Below, one piece after another: positions 11,501 to 24,080 of a DNA stretch of 64,000 nucleotides. Both the position numbers and the translations under genes were made by a program. This stretch comes from Rostratula benghalensis (Eukaryota; Chordata; Aves; Charadriiformes; Rostratulidae), in NCBI GenBank assembly GCA_013399305.1, contig VXAI01000087.1, positions 2,145,195 to 2,209,194 on the forward strand, given 5' to 3'. Position 1 is the first letter of the stretch. The number at the start of each line of letters is the position of its first letter. The notes beneath the pieces are model-generated. The model was not told where the DNA came from. It saw only the letters and a list, made by a program, of their open reading frames with translations, and searched no databases.

Positions 11501-14500
11501 ATGGTATTTTCATGTCTCATCTCTCTTACAGAACTATTCATTTATGGTTGTTTTTTTTTTCCCTGGGATAGCTTCATTACACCAGATTTCTCCTAGTCTT
11601 TTTGTTTTGTTTCACAAGTTTGTAACGTTGTTTATTGTTACTCTTGTTGGAAGATATTCACGCACCATTATTTATACCACTGATACAAATTTCTCTCTCC
11701 CACTTTTAGGAACATCTTTTGTTTTCGCAGACTGACAGAGGTTACATTTCAGGAGGACCTCTTCACAGTTTTTGGTCCCCAGTTTATGAAACTCTTACTG
11801 AAATGGATAAATGAGGTAGTCCACTTGCTCAATGTGCTTGTTGTAACACCAAATAAGTATTGTTGAGTAAATCATCAAAGATGTAAGGGTTTCATGCACA
11901 ATTCCCACAGAATTATAGATTCTTTTATGTTTCTGTGTGATACAAGAGAAGATTTATGCTGCATTTCATCATTGCAAACACTTTTAAGATACTTTTTACT
12001 TTATTCTGGTTTTACCTGGCATGCCAGCTTCTATGTATATCCAGATCTACAAGAGGTTTCAACACATATCAGCTTGCTGGGTCATTCCTTGCAGCATTGT
12101 CATGCTGTTGTCAGTTCCTTGGAAGTCTTAAAACTGTGAAAGATTGGTAGCTTAGTTCAGCTTTGCCCTGGCAATCATCTTTATTACATATACAAAGAGC
12201 ACTGGAATTTTTGTTAGCCTGGATATTTTGCAGAAAAAATTTAGATATGACATTACTTTTGTTACTCAAAAAACCCCTCTAAATTAATTGGTATTTTTGT
12301 GAATTGATATTTTGAAGGAAGTTATCTATCTTATTCAAAAAATGTTTCAAATTTGACATTAATTTGAATTTTTTGTTTATTACTTGTTTGTCACACTGAA
12401 ATCAATAGTGGTATAAATATGGGAGGAAAATCCATTAAACCCACACTTGGTATGACATAAGTATAATAGATTTTATGACTTGGACATCTGTGCCAAGAAA
12501 AGTGTGTTTCCAAACTTAGGGAAATTACATGCCTAACTCCCATCTACAGATACACTAAAACTTTTCTTAAATAAATAAAACTATTTAAAATTACAATTCA
12601 AGTCCCTTTGACTTTCTGTAAAGTATCCCCATTGACTTCTGTTAATGTTTTAAGTGTCTGAAAGCATGGCTAGATAAAGAGTTAAGGAAAGAATCCAAAT
12701 TCTGTCTGTTTTGACATACATTGGGTTATTCGTTAGAAGGATACCGAGCTAACGTCCTTGCTGTTGTAAAATATTAAGGAAAAATATATAATACTATTTG
12801 ACACGTGAGAGTGCAAATTTAAATGAAAGCAGAGCTCACATATTGCTTTTACATTCTATCTGCCAGTCAAGCTGAGACTTTATGAAGAACGGCAAAGCAA
12901 TTTTCAATCATGTACGGTATATCATGTAGGTCAAATTTTTTTATGTAAATCTCTTTCACTTGGGTGTTTAAATTTCGATAAAAATGTAATGATAAAAAGT
13001 GTGGCTTTTATTTCTCCTTCTTTCTCTAATTCATTCTGAGTTTTGGAGAACAAGTGTTTTATTGAGCATGACACCTAAATGGGGCATTGTTTTTAAAAGG
13101 TGTTAAAACAAGAGTCACATATGTTTTGGATAATGGAAGTATTACAGGAGGCTTCCCCACGCAACTTTTCTTTCCTGTAAGCTGGGACTCACGGGGCTGT
13201 TTGTGAAGATTAGTTTGAGTTCATCCGAATTCCTCAGATCACCAGATGAGGGTGACACACCTGATGGCTAACCACAGACTGGTCTGTTTCAGCAATTCCC
13301 TATTGTTATGCTGGTTTTCATTGCTGTTTTCATGCGGAGGTTCCCTGTGTTAGAAATGCACCGAACTTTCCCACTGCTACATTATGCCTACAATTAAACA
13401 GTAACTTGTCTCTCTCAGAACCATATCAAAAATAAAAAAGATAAAAACCACACAAAACCACTGGTTTCAGAGCTTAGCTAATAAGAGGTTCTTTCCTGAG
13501 TCAGAATTCAGTTTACATGTCAAGATTTCACTTCGTGACGAGCAACCTAAGGAAACAGATACTAAGCAGATCTCCCTTCGGTATGTATGCATGGCCTCTG
13601 AAACACTCAGCCTTTTTGCCCGCCTCATTATTTGCTATTGAAGTGAAGAAGAAAGATGACATGCACCTCTGAGAGCTAGGGTATTTCTTAGCAGTGAGAT
13701 TCGCTTTCATGTGTGATGTGGGTTAGAGCCCCAACATTGTACAAGTTGTGAATAATAAACATTATAGAAATCCACACAGGGAATACCATGCACTTTGGGG
13801 CAAATTCTCAATTCCAGAACATAGCTGCAGCTCAGAGGAGAATTTAAACACCAGTCATGTGAAATGTGTTTGGCTGTATCTTCAGCTGTATCACCATAGT
13901 TCCTCACAAATAAAAGGAGATAAATTGGAGTGTAACAGCTGAGATTAAGTGTTGTATTTTTTGTTTTCTCAAATAAATATGATTGCTCCAGGAATTTTTG
14001 CAACAAGTTTGTGCCTATATTTGTACCACAGAGATAAAGAACGTATAGGCTGGAGTGAGTATAGCTGGGCAAAAAATAATGTTTCTGATCTGATTGATTT
14101 TCTGATCTGATTTAAATTCTTTCCTGTCCTTGACCAAAAGTAAAACTAGAAAAAAAGGAGCCAAATGATGAAGGAAAACTGAACCTAAACAAATCTTTAG
14201 TGAGATTAAGTCAACTTTTTTCAGAATGTCTTCAGATTTCAACATCACAAGAAATTGTTCTGATAATGAAATGAAAAAAATATTGTTAAGCAGTGACTTA
14301 CTGTATTTAATTCACTCATTTTCTATGCTTTTCTGTGCTGGCAGTAGGAGTGACTAGTGGCTATGTGCAAGGAAAGGGAACAAGTAATTTTCAGTTCATT
14401 TAATGTTTCAATAACTGTAGAAAAATCTGGTCAGACTAAAATTCATACTGAAAAACAAATTAGTTGTAGCTTCTTTTTTTGTGTGTTTCCTAACCCTCTC

Positions 14501-17500
14501 CCATCTTGGAGACAATGCAATGCAGCTTGCTTTTAATGTAATTTTTCCACATGTGATGTTACTTTCTTCCTGGCACAAGATATTTTCATGTACCAGTGTT
14601 GTCAGTGGTATCAGTATATTGGATAACATTCGTGACATTAATCTGTCTTGCCTATTCCTTAGAGTTTATAAGAGTTTTTGCCTTGGTCAAGGTAAAAGCC
14701 TAAGAAGAAAGAGAGTTCAATGACTGTTTTGAATCCTGAAGTATAGGACAATCTATTCCCTCCTGTCATTTAGAAACTTGTCAGGGATTATACAAGGACA
14801 CTTGCATATGTATAATATAGTTTTATTTTTTTTTCATTTGCCAAGATATTATCTCCCTGACAAACTCCCTTGATAATTCTTCAGCATGCTATCTGATAGA
14901 GAGCAGTTCCCTTTACTTTCTCCAACAGCCTCGAAACCCCTGTCGGAACAAATTGTTTTATTCCATTTGCTCCTAAATAGTCTTACCAATAATTCAGTCT
15001 CATCCACAGAGGATTTCCTCTTTTATCAACTGAAAAAAAAGAATTCTTCCACTGCCTAAAGTGTTAAGTATGTATTGGTAACACCATAGAGAGAGCTGGG
15101 AGTTGTCAGGGGACATAGGCGGTAGTCTTTGGGCTAATGAGAAGATGAAGACTTGCGTACTTGGGTCCTTTTCTTTTTAACATACAAACTCAGCTTTGAT
15201 TAATCTCTGCACCATCCTTATGTGTTTAAATATTAACAAACATAATATAATCAGAATCAGTAAATGCTGCATAGAACACACAGCCTTTGACTCTTATTCA
15301 GTGGGACTGAACAGAAAGGATATCACCTTGTCACATCACCCAGAAATGGCATAACTCCTAAGATCCCAGTTTTACAAGTGTTCACCCATCTGTTTATCTT
15401 TAGGCTCTGAGAAAAACTTCAGTGGTTTCACTGGAGTTGCCTGCTGTGTCTTAGGGTTAACATGTGTGAGATTTTATGTGGGACTGAAGACTAACGAGAC
15501 AACAATCTTCCCGTCAGCGCAGGACTGCATTATCTGCTCTGAGTGAGCTCAGGACTTGGCATAGGATTTATGGTGGGAATACTATAAAGTGCAGCCACAT
15601 GCACTGCACAAAACACAGAGAAAGCATGTCTACATCATTGTTTTAGCCTTGCAAAATTAATCTGTTCATCTGGAATCTCAGAAACACTAACATAGCCCTC
15701 CATGTTTAAAATACATCATTTTAGCTGGTATTAACATGGAAAGGTGACAAAATGTATGTATCCTTCTACACACCTGGGTTACATTTGTGAAATAAGTATT
15801 TTTTAGTAACATGACATTGTGGGAACCTGCTGTAACAGAGAACCATATGTCCTGGAATTCTGCAAAATCCTCGGTTTTTGTTGAAGTTAAGACAGACGTA
15901 AAACCACCCTTGGTGAGCTGTGTATATGTATGTTCTGAGAACTTGTGCTAGAACTGATCACCTGCATCTTATGTTGAGAGTATTAATGTCAACCAAAATT
16001 AAAAAGCAATTTAATTTCTTTCTTTCCTGCCTGCCTTCTGTTTTCCTTTTTTTCTCTTTTTAGTTTAGTTTGCTGTTTGGTTTTGGTTTCGGTTTTGTTT
16101 GTTTGTTTGTTTTGTTTGTTTGTTGGTTGTTTTTTTTTTTGTACTCAGCAAGTACAGTAAAAAATACAGAGTAACAGAATAAAGCCCCATAATGTTGGCT
16201 GGACTGCATTTAGATGGTAGTTTATGGTTTACTCTTCCCTTGCAACTGCAATTACAGTTAATGAGAGTGATGTAGAAGTATTGAGGAAAACCCTGTTCTG
16301 GTGACAGAAAGCTCTTTCAGGGCTTCTATGTACATATCAGTATCTTTAAGAATATTCAGAAAAAGTGCTACTAGAACACCAAAGACAGCTACTTATAGAT
16401 AAGAGAAACACATTATTAATATTGATAAGTGACAGAAATGATGGAAATGAAATGGTCCCCCTTCGTGTATATTAAAAATAGAATTTTTTGTATTTACTTT
16501 TAAAATGTGTATTGCTGTCAGTATCTCATAATGAAGTGCAGAACTAGAACTTGGTAATTTTTTTTTTTCGTTGCTTCAAAGTAGCATTGATTTTCATTAA
16601 ATCTTAGTGATAACTATTGAAAGATAGTAAATAGCCTCATGGTCTGCAATCTTGACATAGTTTGCATGGTAAACAAGTTCAAGTGTATTTCTCCACAGCA
16701 AATATTAGCTACCTTCATATCAACCTCTTTGTGAATATAAATAAAACAGAAGATTTTCTGTAATATCTCTGATGCCAATTGAATAGGAGAAAATGTTACT
16801 ACCAGAGGAATAGACAGAACTTGGAATTTAAATAGACGTATATAAGACAAAGCACTAGGAGTACTTAGTTTTCTATGGACCATTCTAAATGCCTATCCCT
16901 TTTTCTTACAATTCTATAACTTTAAGAAATTACTTATGTTTCTATGATAGTGATAAAAAGGGTAACCAGAGTATTCTAAACTGTGATGTGTTTTGTTTGG
17001 TCAGTTGTTTGATCTTGGTTTGTTTTGGTTTGGCAGTTTGTGGGCTTTTTTCACTTAAAGAATTGCAGTCCCCAACCTGAGATATAAAAAGGCAAACCTG
17101 GGGAGTCGCTGCCATGGACTATATTATATTTAGGTACCTAAGCCTATTAATCACTTTGCGTTGGGAACTTTAGAGGCATATGGGACCAGGGTAATTTCCT
17201 TAAAAGAGGGATTTTCATGTAGCCAGCTGAGAATGAACCACCTTTTCTGAAGTATTCCTTGTCACTATTGTGCTTTATTTCCAGTTGTATTTATTAATTT
17301 AAAAAAAAAAAATCCACAAGACACCAGCAAAAAATCTAAAGTCCGTAAATTCAGTTGAAACACAATTATATTATCTGTAGAGATTTAAAAAAGACAAATC
17401 TACAAAAGTAACTAATTCATTGAATAGCATTGAGCAAACATATTTCATATTATACGTTCAGTAAAATAAACACCTGTATTCGGATAAAGATTTTAAAAAA

Positions 17501-17554
17501 GAACTTAGTGTGTTCAAAATACTCAATAAAGATGTTTCACATTTTATGGAATTA
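11501..17554. other. Long unique stretch, no gene seen
   Basis: About 6 kb without a supported gene. Open frames reach 121 codons (minus, 13707-14072) but show no domain-like features. There is a (GTTT)n-like tract at about 16074-16140. The block around 12785-13050 has a dense mix of short conserved-looking words and may be a non-coding element (see findings). A degenerate repeat of TCTGATCTGATT occurs at 14083-14112. Confidence 0.5.
16074..16140. repeat. (GTTT)n simple repeat
   Basis: GTTT and GGTTTTG units end in an 11-base T run. Confidence 0.85.
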
Positions 17555-18020
17555 AAGGTGGAGGTGATCCTTCCCCTCTGCTCAGTCCTGGTGAGGCCAC
17601 ACCTGAAGTACTGTGTCCAGTGCAAGAGAGATATGGACATACTGGGGAGAGTCCAGTGAGTGGCCACAAAGATGACTGAAGGACTGGAGCATCTCTCCTG
17701 TGAGAAAAGGCTGTGTAGAAATTCCTAAAAGAAGGGTACAAAGAGGATGGAAATAGCCTTTTTTCAGTGATTCCCAATAACAGAACCAGAGGCCAGGGGC
17801 ACAAACTGGAACAGCAGTAAGCACTTTCTTACAGTCACCAGGTACTGACACAGGTTGCATAGAGAGACACCTCTTCCACCTTGGAGATATTCAAAAGCTG
17901 TCTGGATATGGGCCTGGGCAACTGGGTCTAGCCCTTGCTTGAGGAGGGAGGTTGGACCAGTTGACATCCAGAGGTCCCTTCCAACCTCAGCCAGTCTGTA
18001 AATCTGTGATTCTGTGAAAT
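17555..18020 (+). mobile_element. CR1 LINE 3' region
   Basis: This is a plus-strand CR1 of about 465 bp. Its blocks are in order: CTCAGTCCTGGTGAGGCCACA (end of ORF2 region), CCAGTGAGTGGCCACAAAGATG, GGACTGGAGCATCTCTCCTG, AACTGGAACAGCAGTAAG, GGTTGGACCAGTTGACATCC, AGGTCCCTTCCAACCTCAGC and a tail with CTGTGATTCTGTGA. The 5' end is truncated within ORF2, as is typical for CR1 insertions. The encoded C-terminal reverse transcriptase remnant is broken by indels. Nothing suggests activity. Confidence 0.95.
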
Positions 18021-18545
18021 GATGATCTAGTCTTCCTTCTGAACTATGTGCTTGTTCTCCTTTTTAGTTAACACAGTACAATACACACACTTAGGGACTG
18101 AGCTTTAGTATTACATGTAGCCTCATGTAAAAGGGTAACTTCTTGATTAGCCCTGAGAAATATTTTTGAAAAGTAAAAAATATGCTTATCTCATTGCCCT
18201 TTGGACCTGAAAGAGAATCAGTTTGCAACTTTTTTAGATCAGCTTCCACGTTTTCTCAATTACATGGCCTTCATAGCTTATCTGCACTTTTGGCCACTCT
18301 AAATGTCACTTTTTAGCCACTCCCTGAATATTGTGGATCGAAGTAATGACCTGTTAAAAATTCTGCACTAACGGTTGATCGTTATGTGGTTGTAGCTGTA
18401 ACTTTTCTTTAACGTTATTCATATTTGAAGTAGAATAATTTTTTTTCTTGATTCTGTTTGACACAATAAGACAGCATTTTGTCTCATGAGATAGCTATTG
18501 TGGATTTTTTCCCATTACCTGCCAGTTAAATTGGTCTTTAATTAC

Positions 18546-18570
18546 TGGTTAATTATTCTGTAATTAACCA
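18546..18570. repeat. 10-bp perfect inverted repeat
   Basis: The arms TGGTTAATTA and TAATTAACCA are separated by the 5-nt loop TTCTG. The arms contain GTTAAT/ATTAAC half-sites like those bound by HNF1-type homeodomain proteins. Here the spacing between half-sites is longer than the usual one-base palindrome, so a site is only a possibility. Confidence 0.6.
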
Positions 18571-21500
18571 ACTTTGCATTCAGATATTTAATAGTCAGAA
18601 GTGTTCCAGCAATGTTAGGTGAGATCTTTGTATGTGAATTTGAAAGAGATATTAAAACAGCTCACATAGAGTAGTGATGGACTCAGTATCATTGGGAAAA
18701 ATTTTGGTTTTAAAGATTCAAGTCAAAGAAGTTCAAGAAAACCTTTAAAGAAATTCTCTAGTCTGTTTCTTCTGGAGCTGCTAAACAGCCTCTGCAAGCA
18801 ATAATTTAAACATTATGATTCACTTTTTACTTGTGTGAATTTTTTGGGCCTCTGTGTTCTCCTCTCTTCATGCCAGCACTAACACAAGCACATTCACAGG
18901 ATGTGCAGATCTGTGCTGGGATAATGACACTGATCAGATCTCACGCTTCAGCATTTCAGGCACCCAAATTCAGCAATACTTTTGCTAAAACACAACTAGA
19001 TGAGTATGTCCTGGTTGTGTTTTGATTATCTACCCTTTGCTGGACCCCCACAGGCTCTTCTTTATGAAATAATAGAAAAGAGATGATGATTGGGGCACAT
19101 TTGGATGTAATGGAAAAAGTTTTTTCTAAATGCTTTGGTGGTAAATATTACTCAGAGCTCAGAGCCTGGCAGACTGCAAGATCTGAGTTTAGGAAGGCAA
19201 GTGTCCTCCCTGTCAGATTGCTATGAGAATGGAGATAGTGCATTTTTCAGTTCAGCATAATTTTTTCCTGGTGGAAATATTTATTCATATCTCCCCTAGG
19301 AAATTTCCAGCTGAAAGAAGACTTCTCCAGAATTGGCAATCAGCTTGATGCCTTCTGTGATCTGTCTGAAAATATCTTAGTTGCCTGACAGTGTTCTAGA
19401 TTAGACTTTGAGGTAAATAAAAGGGCACCTTGTCAAACACATTACCTTACACTGTGTAAGACATTTCCGACAAAGGATAAATGTTTCCTTCACTGCTTCT
19501 CCCCTTCCTTTTCTTCAGTATTTAACAATAATCTGAGGAAAGCTATAGAGCAGCAAGGAAACTTCTATTTAGGATCTCTGGAGACATTGCCACCTCATTC
19601 AAAGGAGATGAAACATTAAAAGCCAGAACTTCATTTAGCTCAACTTCCCTGGCAATCCTTGCTTTTTGAAAAATACCCCAAAATTTGCCAGAAAGATTTC
19701 TAGACAAATCAATGGTAACTTTACATCCTAAATTGAAAAAAAGTAATAAAACCCCTACCCGATAAACTTAATAAGAATTGAAACTTCAACTATAACTTCT
19801 AGACTATTTATGAAAGTACGAACTAAATTCATGGCTCCACAAAGTGGAAGAGGTAAAACTTCTAAATAAGAGTTGCTATCAGAAATACTGAAATCCTAGT
19901 GGTTGGGAAGGAAAAGGAGAAAATATACTTGACAGAACTGATTCTGGTAATAATCTATGCATTTTCTGACAGGACATAGAAGTTGTGGTCATAGATATGC
20001 ACTCAACTAAGAGGTTGGCCTGCTCCATGTGAATAAACTCAGTCTTTCCAATGGGTTCTCAGTACCAATTTTGCCTTATTCTCTTTGATAGGTATTTTGC
20101 TGCAATGTGTAGCAGAAAAGACAAAGTTTGCTTTCTATGGAAGTGACAAAGATGTAGAGAAGGTTCCTGAAAACAAATATTTGTAGTTATAGGTAGGCAT
20201 CCTACTGTTCCCTCTACCTCCTCAATCACTTAGTGTTCAAGTATGTGTAAATACATATTAGTTTGAGTTTTTCATAAAAGGAACACAAGGTAGTCCTCTT
20301 ATTAATATATATTAGAGTAGAATGAAGGCAGGTATTTCTCACAGAAAGAGTCAAGAAGTTAACAAAAAGTTCCAGATCTGAATTGATCTTTTCAGCTGCA
20401 CAGGCAGCCTGCTGCAAACCAAAACAGAACCCTGAACTAATAAAACCACTTCTATCAATAGACAAGTGAGTCTGAAGGCATGAAGAGCTTGCATCCTTAA
20501 CGTGGGAGCAGGTGGGATATCTTATTCCATAAGTGGCTTTGTTGGTCAGAAGTAGGAGAGAAGGTAACATGTAAGAATAAGATAACTGGCCCTTAGGAAT
20601 ACATCTATCTATCCAAATGTAAATTCTATGGAAATTATAAGTCGAAGTCAGGGGGGGTTACAGTGGTTACAACTGAGGGATGAAAATAGATATTAAATTG
20701 TAATTTCTATTTTTTTTAGGACAAAGATGAAATCATTTTGCTGCAGTAGAGGAAGTTCTACAGCAGCTTGTTATTTAATAAGATTTAAAAATTCTGTGCA
20801 TATATTTCCATTGGCTAAGCTTAACGTACTGAAATAATGTTTCTCTGTTTGTTATGAAAGTTGATTTAATATAGTGCATTTGCTTTAACACTACATTTTC
20901 AATAAACTTCAATTCAATGCTGAGAATACTGAATGGATTGAAGGAATTAGCATATCTATTTGAAATAGTATTATGGAGAAGGAAAACTCCAGGATATTTG
21001 ATTTTCAATAAAACTTCTGGTAAAATTAGAATTTGTATAAACTGATCCCTGGCTTTTTGAAAATAAGAGAAACTAATTTAAAAATATGAAATGAGAGTTT
21101 AAGCTAGGGTAGGGGGAGTGAAGGAGCAAAAAATACTGGTCATTATAATATCTGTTATCAACAGACTCCCATAAATAGAATTCCAGTATCTAAAATTAAA
21201 TAAGTCATATACAGTGGGATTTAAAAGAATCATTGGTTTATTCTGGGCTGATTGGCGTACACAAGTCAGAGATGTGAACTTTGTATCTCTGACTCTCGTT
21301 GCTGACTGCACATTTGCTTTGCTTGTCTTACTGTAACTGCTAACTGGGGCCCAATGTTTTCAAATGAGATTTAGTATTCCATCTCCATTAAAAAAAAAAT
21401 GAAATATGAATTTTCAGTATGAAAAAGAAAGAAGAAACACACCCATTACCAATTAGAAAGCCATTGCAAGAGACATATAGGAGTTCTATAACTGCAGAAG

Positions 21501-21706
21501 ACAGACCCTACCTATGGAGTTGTCAGTCCTGATCATAATAATTTCTGAGGCAGCTGGGTTTTTAAGCAAACACACAAAATAAAAAAAATTATAATTCTGT
21601 ATAAACACGATAATTCTATTACTTCTCCTTGTGACAAAATACTAATTGAACACCTCTTGGATTTATCTTTGAATCCAGATATGGAAGGAAATTTTGGATT
21701 ACATAT

Positions 21707-21756
21707 TATATGCATATATATATGTGTATGTATATATATATATATATATATAAAAA
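21707..21756. repeat. (TA)n microsatellite with TATG interruptions
   Basis: TATATGCATATATATATG, then GTATG, then about eleven TA units. An undetermined base follows at 21762, consistent with assembly uncertainty at the array. Confidence 0.9.
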
Positions 21757-21793
21757 TATTTNCAAATTAAGTATACAGTATAAAGTACAACCT

Positions 21794-21880
21794 GATCTAG
21801 GTTCTGCTCTGGCAGGGGGATTGGACTGGATGATCTTTCAAGGTCCCTTCCAATCCCTGATATTCTGTGATTCTATGATT
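21794..21880 (+). mobile_element. CR1 LINE 3' tail
   Basis: Plus-strand CR1 terminus: GTTCTGCTCTGGCAGGGGGA, TTGGACTGGATGATCTTTCA, AGGTCCCTTCCAATCCCTGA, then TTCTGTGATTCTATGATT. It is about 85 bp, non-coding and well preserved. Confidence 0.95.
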
Positions 21881-23700
21881 TGAATCTGAACTGAAGTAGC
21901 CAGAAATATTCCATTGTATGTTCTACCTGCTGTTTAACAGTATAAATAAATTTATAAACTAATTAAAACAGCTACTATGCAAAGAGAGACTTCTTAAGTT
22001 CAATGCTAGAATTTCCTTAAACAAGAAAAACAATCTACTTTCAAAGGATGCAAGCAGCAACATTATGAAACTCATGGAACATGTTTTTGATGGTTTAAAC
22101 AAATTTGTGTGATCAGTTAGACACTTGTGCATTTCTCATTCATATAAATTGTATGTATTGCTTCAACAGGAGGCAGTTTAAATTCAAACTGTCACTCTAA
22201 GTCTTTTCTACTACAGCTAGGTGCCAACCATGCCATCAGTCCCATGGAACTGCAATAGGAGTTTGTATTTGTATGTCTGGTGCCTTTTATTTAAAAAGAA
22301 AAAAAAAAGGAAAAAAAAATACCATGTATGATTTGTATTACATTTATGCCTCAGAGATTATCCATGATTTTACACCTTCCAAAACTTAGAGGAAATGGAA
22401 AAGACTTTCTGCCTTTAAAATATAAGTGGGAAATTTTGTGGGTTTTTGACCAAGAGGCTAAAAGCTTCAGAAAAATCCTTTTCAGCCAGGCTTAGTTTAC
22501 AAAGTATTAATTGGAAAGAGATGGTAATTTCAGGTGAAGATTTTGGTCTTTCCAAATCTTCTCTTTGGAGAGATTCAGAATTGGACCAATCAACCTGAAA
22601 AAAGAATTCGCTTTGTAAATTATGATATTTACTCACTACAAAGGATTTTAAAATAAACAAGGGAACAAGTGAGAAAGAACAAGCAAAGTTAACTCTTCTG
22701 ATATTTTTTTCTGAAATTTCATTTTTCACAGTCCTATATTCTGACCTCATTCAAGTGCACCAGAGTTTCCCTTTCTTACCATGTGATTCATTTAAGCATC
22801 TTTGTTCAAGAGACTTAAAAGCAGAAAAAAAGAAGAAAAGTAATTCTCAAGTGTATTTTTATTTGCTTCTTTTCATGCTGACTTGAGATGGATCCACCTG
22901 ATCTCATCCAGAATTTTAAAAGGTGGTTATCAAAATTTAGGCTGTTTAAATAATGATTTCTTTAATATCAGTGGAGGCAGTGATTGCTCTCATTATCTTT
23001 ATGTACCTTCTTTTTTCCCACAAATGAGGCCTGGAGAGATTAAATCAAAGTTAGAGGTCAAAACACTAAGTACCTATAATTAAGGAACATATAACCCTCT
23101 TTATCTGGCATGGGTTAAGTCCAGTTTTTGAATTTCTGAAGTTAGCAATGTTAACACTTGGCTTATGAAAGACTGAGAGATGATCACATCCTGTATAACA
23201 TGACATAAAGGTTCTCCTTGAAATAGTACTTTTTTGACAGATAAATCTTTAGTTTGTCTATGCAGTAGCTTAGATACATCAAATATAAAATGTATGCAAG
23301 AAATTATATGACATATGTGGCCAAACAGCATGCCAGTATGACTAATGTCTTAGTTCTGACCCCTCTTCAGAGAGACTATGATGTTTAAAATGCTTTTTAT
23401 CATGGCTTGTCTGGTTGCGTGGCAGTGCCAGAATATCTAGCCCATGAAGAATAGAATGAGATAACTGATAGGCAGTTTTTTGGCTTCTCTCTTTTTCTTC
23501 ATGTTGGTCACTAGATACAAGTGATCATAATAATTGCAAACAGCAAAAGGTATTTTGTAAATAGTAAAAAATGACAACTAAGACTACTGATCCTGCTGAG
23601 GTGATAATTACAAGAAAAAACCCTCAAATTTATTTGTTTGAGATCGATTTAAAACACTTGAAACTATTGCTTTGGTTTTTTATTTATCTCTTCATATCGT
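21881..23700. other. No gene seen
   Basis: AT-rich unique DNA with an A-rich tract at 22293-22320. No gene or repeat family is recognised. Confidence 0.5.
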
Positions 23701-23737
23701 ATAGGTGCTTAAGTGCTGCCTTGGATCAGGCCGTGGA
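23701..23737. repeat. Fragment of ancient palindromic repeat
   Basis: GGTGCTTAAGTGCTGCCTTG followed by GATCAGGCC matches the arm of the old sauropsid palindromic repeat better seen at 34434-34551. The piece is short, so the call is tentative. Confidence 0.4.
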
Positions 23738-23929
23738 TGTTTAGAATGTAGGGTGAGCCCATCAGGGTCAATAAGGAGCTCTCAGATTAAATGCAAAACA
23801 AACTTGAAAATTTGTACTCTAAGTATAATGTTTCCTGTGAATGGATATATTCTTTTGTAGAGGGAGGTACATGCTGGGTCGTTGATTGTAGCCATTCCAG
23901 AACTGTAATCCTGACTTGGTTATTGGCAC

Positions 23930-24080
23930 TGCTTTTAGCCTTGGATACCGCCCAGCTCTGTGCCTCAGTTTTCCTGCCTGTGAGATCTGGAGAACAATAA
24001 CCTACTCTGAGACCTAATTAGCTGTTTGTATAGCACTGAGAAATTGTGAAGTGCTACAATATTATTAGTATGACTGTCTA
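23930..24080 (+). mobile_element. Ancient MIR/CORE-SINE-like fragment
   Basis: Sense-orientation motifs are in order: CTCTGTGCCTCAGTTTTCCT, GCCTGTGAGATCTGGAGAAC, AATAACCTACTCTGAGACC, then TTTGTATAGCACTGAGAAAT, GTGAAGTGCTACAATATTAT. This parallels the MIR-type 'cctcagtttcc..ctgtaaaatggggataata' block and the '..agcgctttgaaa..gaagtgctatataa..tattatta' tail. It is a very old, inactive SINE or L2-tail piece. Together with 7936-8122 it gives both orientations in one window. Confidence 0.65.

Larger units (their letters stand above)
18021..21793. other. AT-rich DNA, no gene seen
   Basis: No gene is recognised. A 10-bp perfect inverted repeat lies at 18546-18570, and a dinucleotide TA array sits at 21707-21755. 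The open frame at 20226-20570 (minus, 114 codons) has no recognisable motif. Confidence 0.5.

Noticed and set aside
12605..12665. CCCCATTGACTTCTGTTAATG resembles an old sauropsid repeat core
   Set aside because: Too short, and the inverted ends seen at 34434-34551 are missing.
17544..17967. Overlapping minus-strand frames of 67-92 codons
   Set aside because: Antisense shadows of the plus-strand CR1 at 17555-18020.
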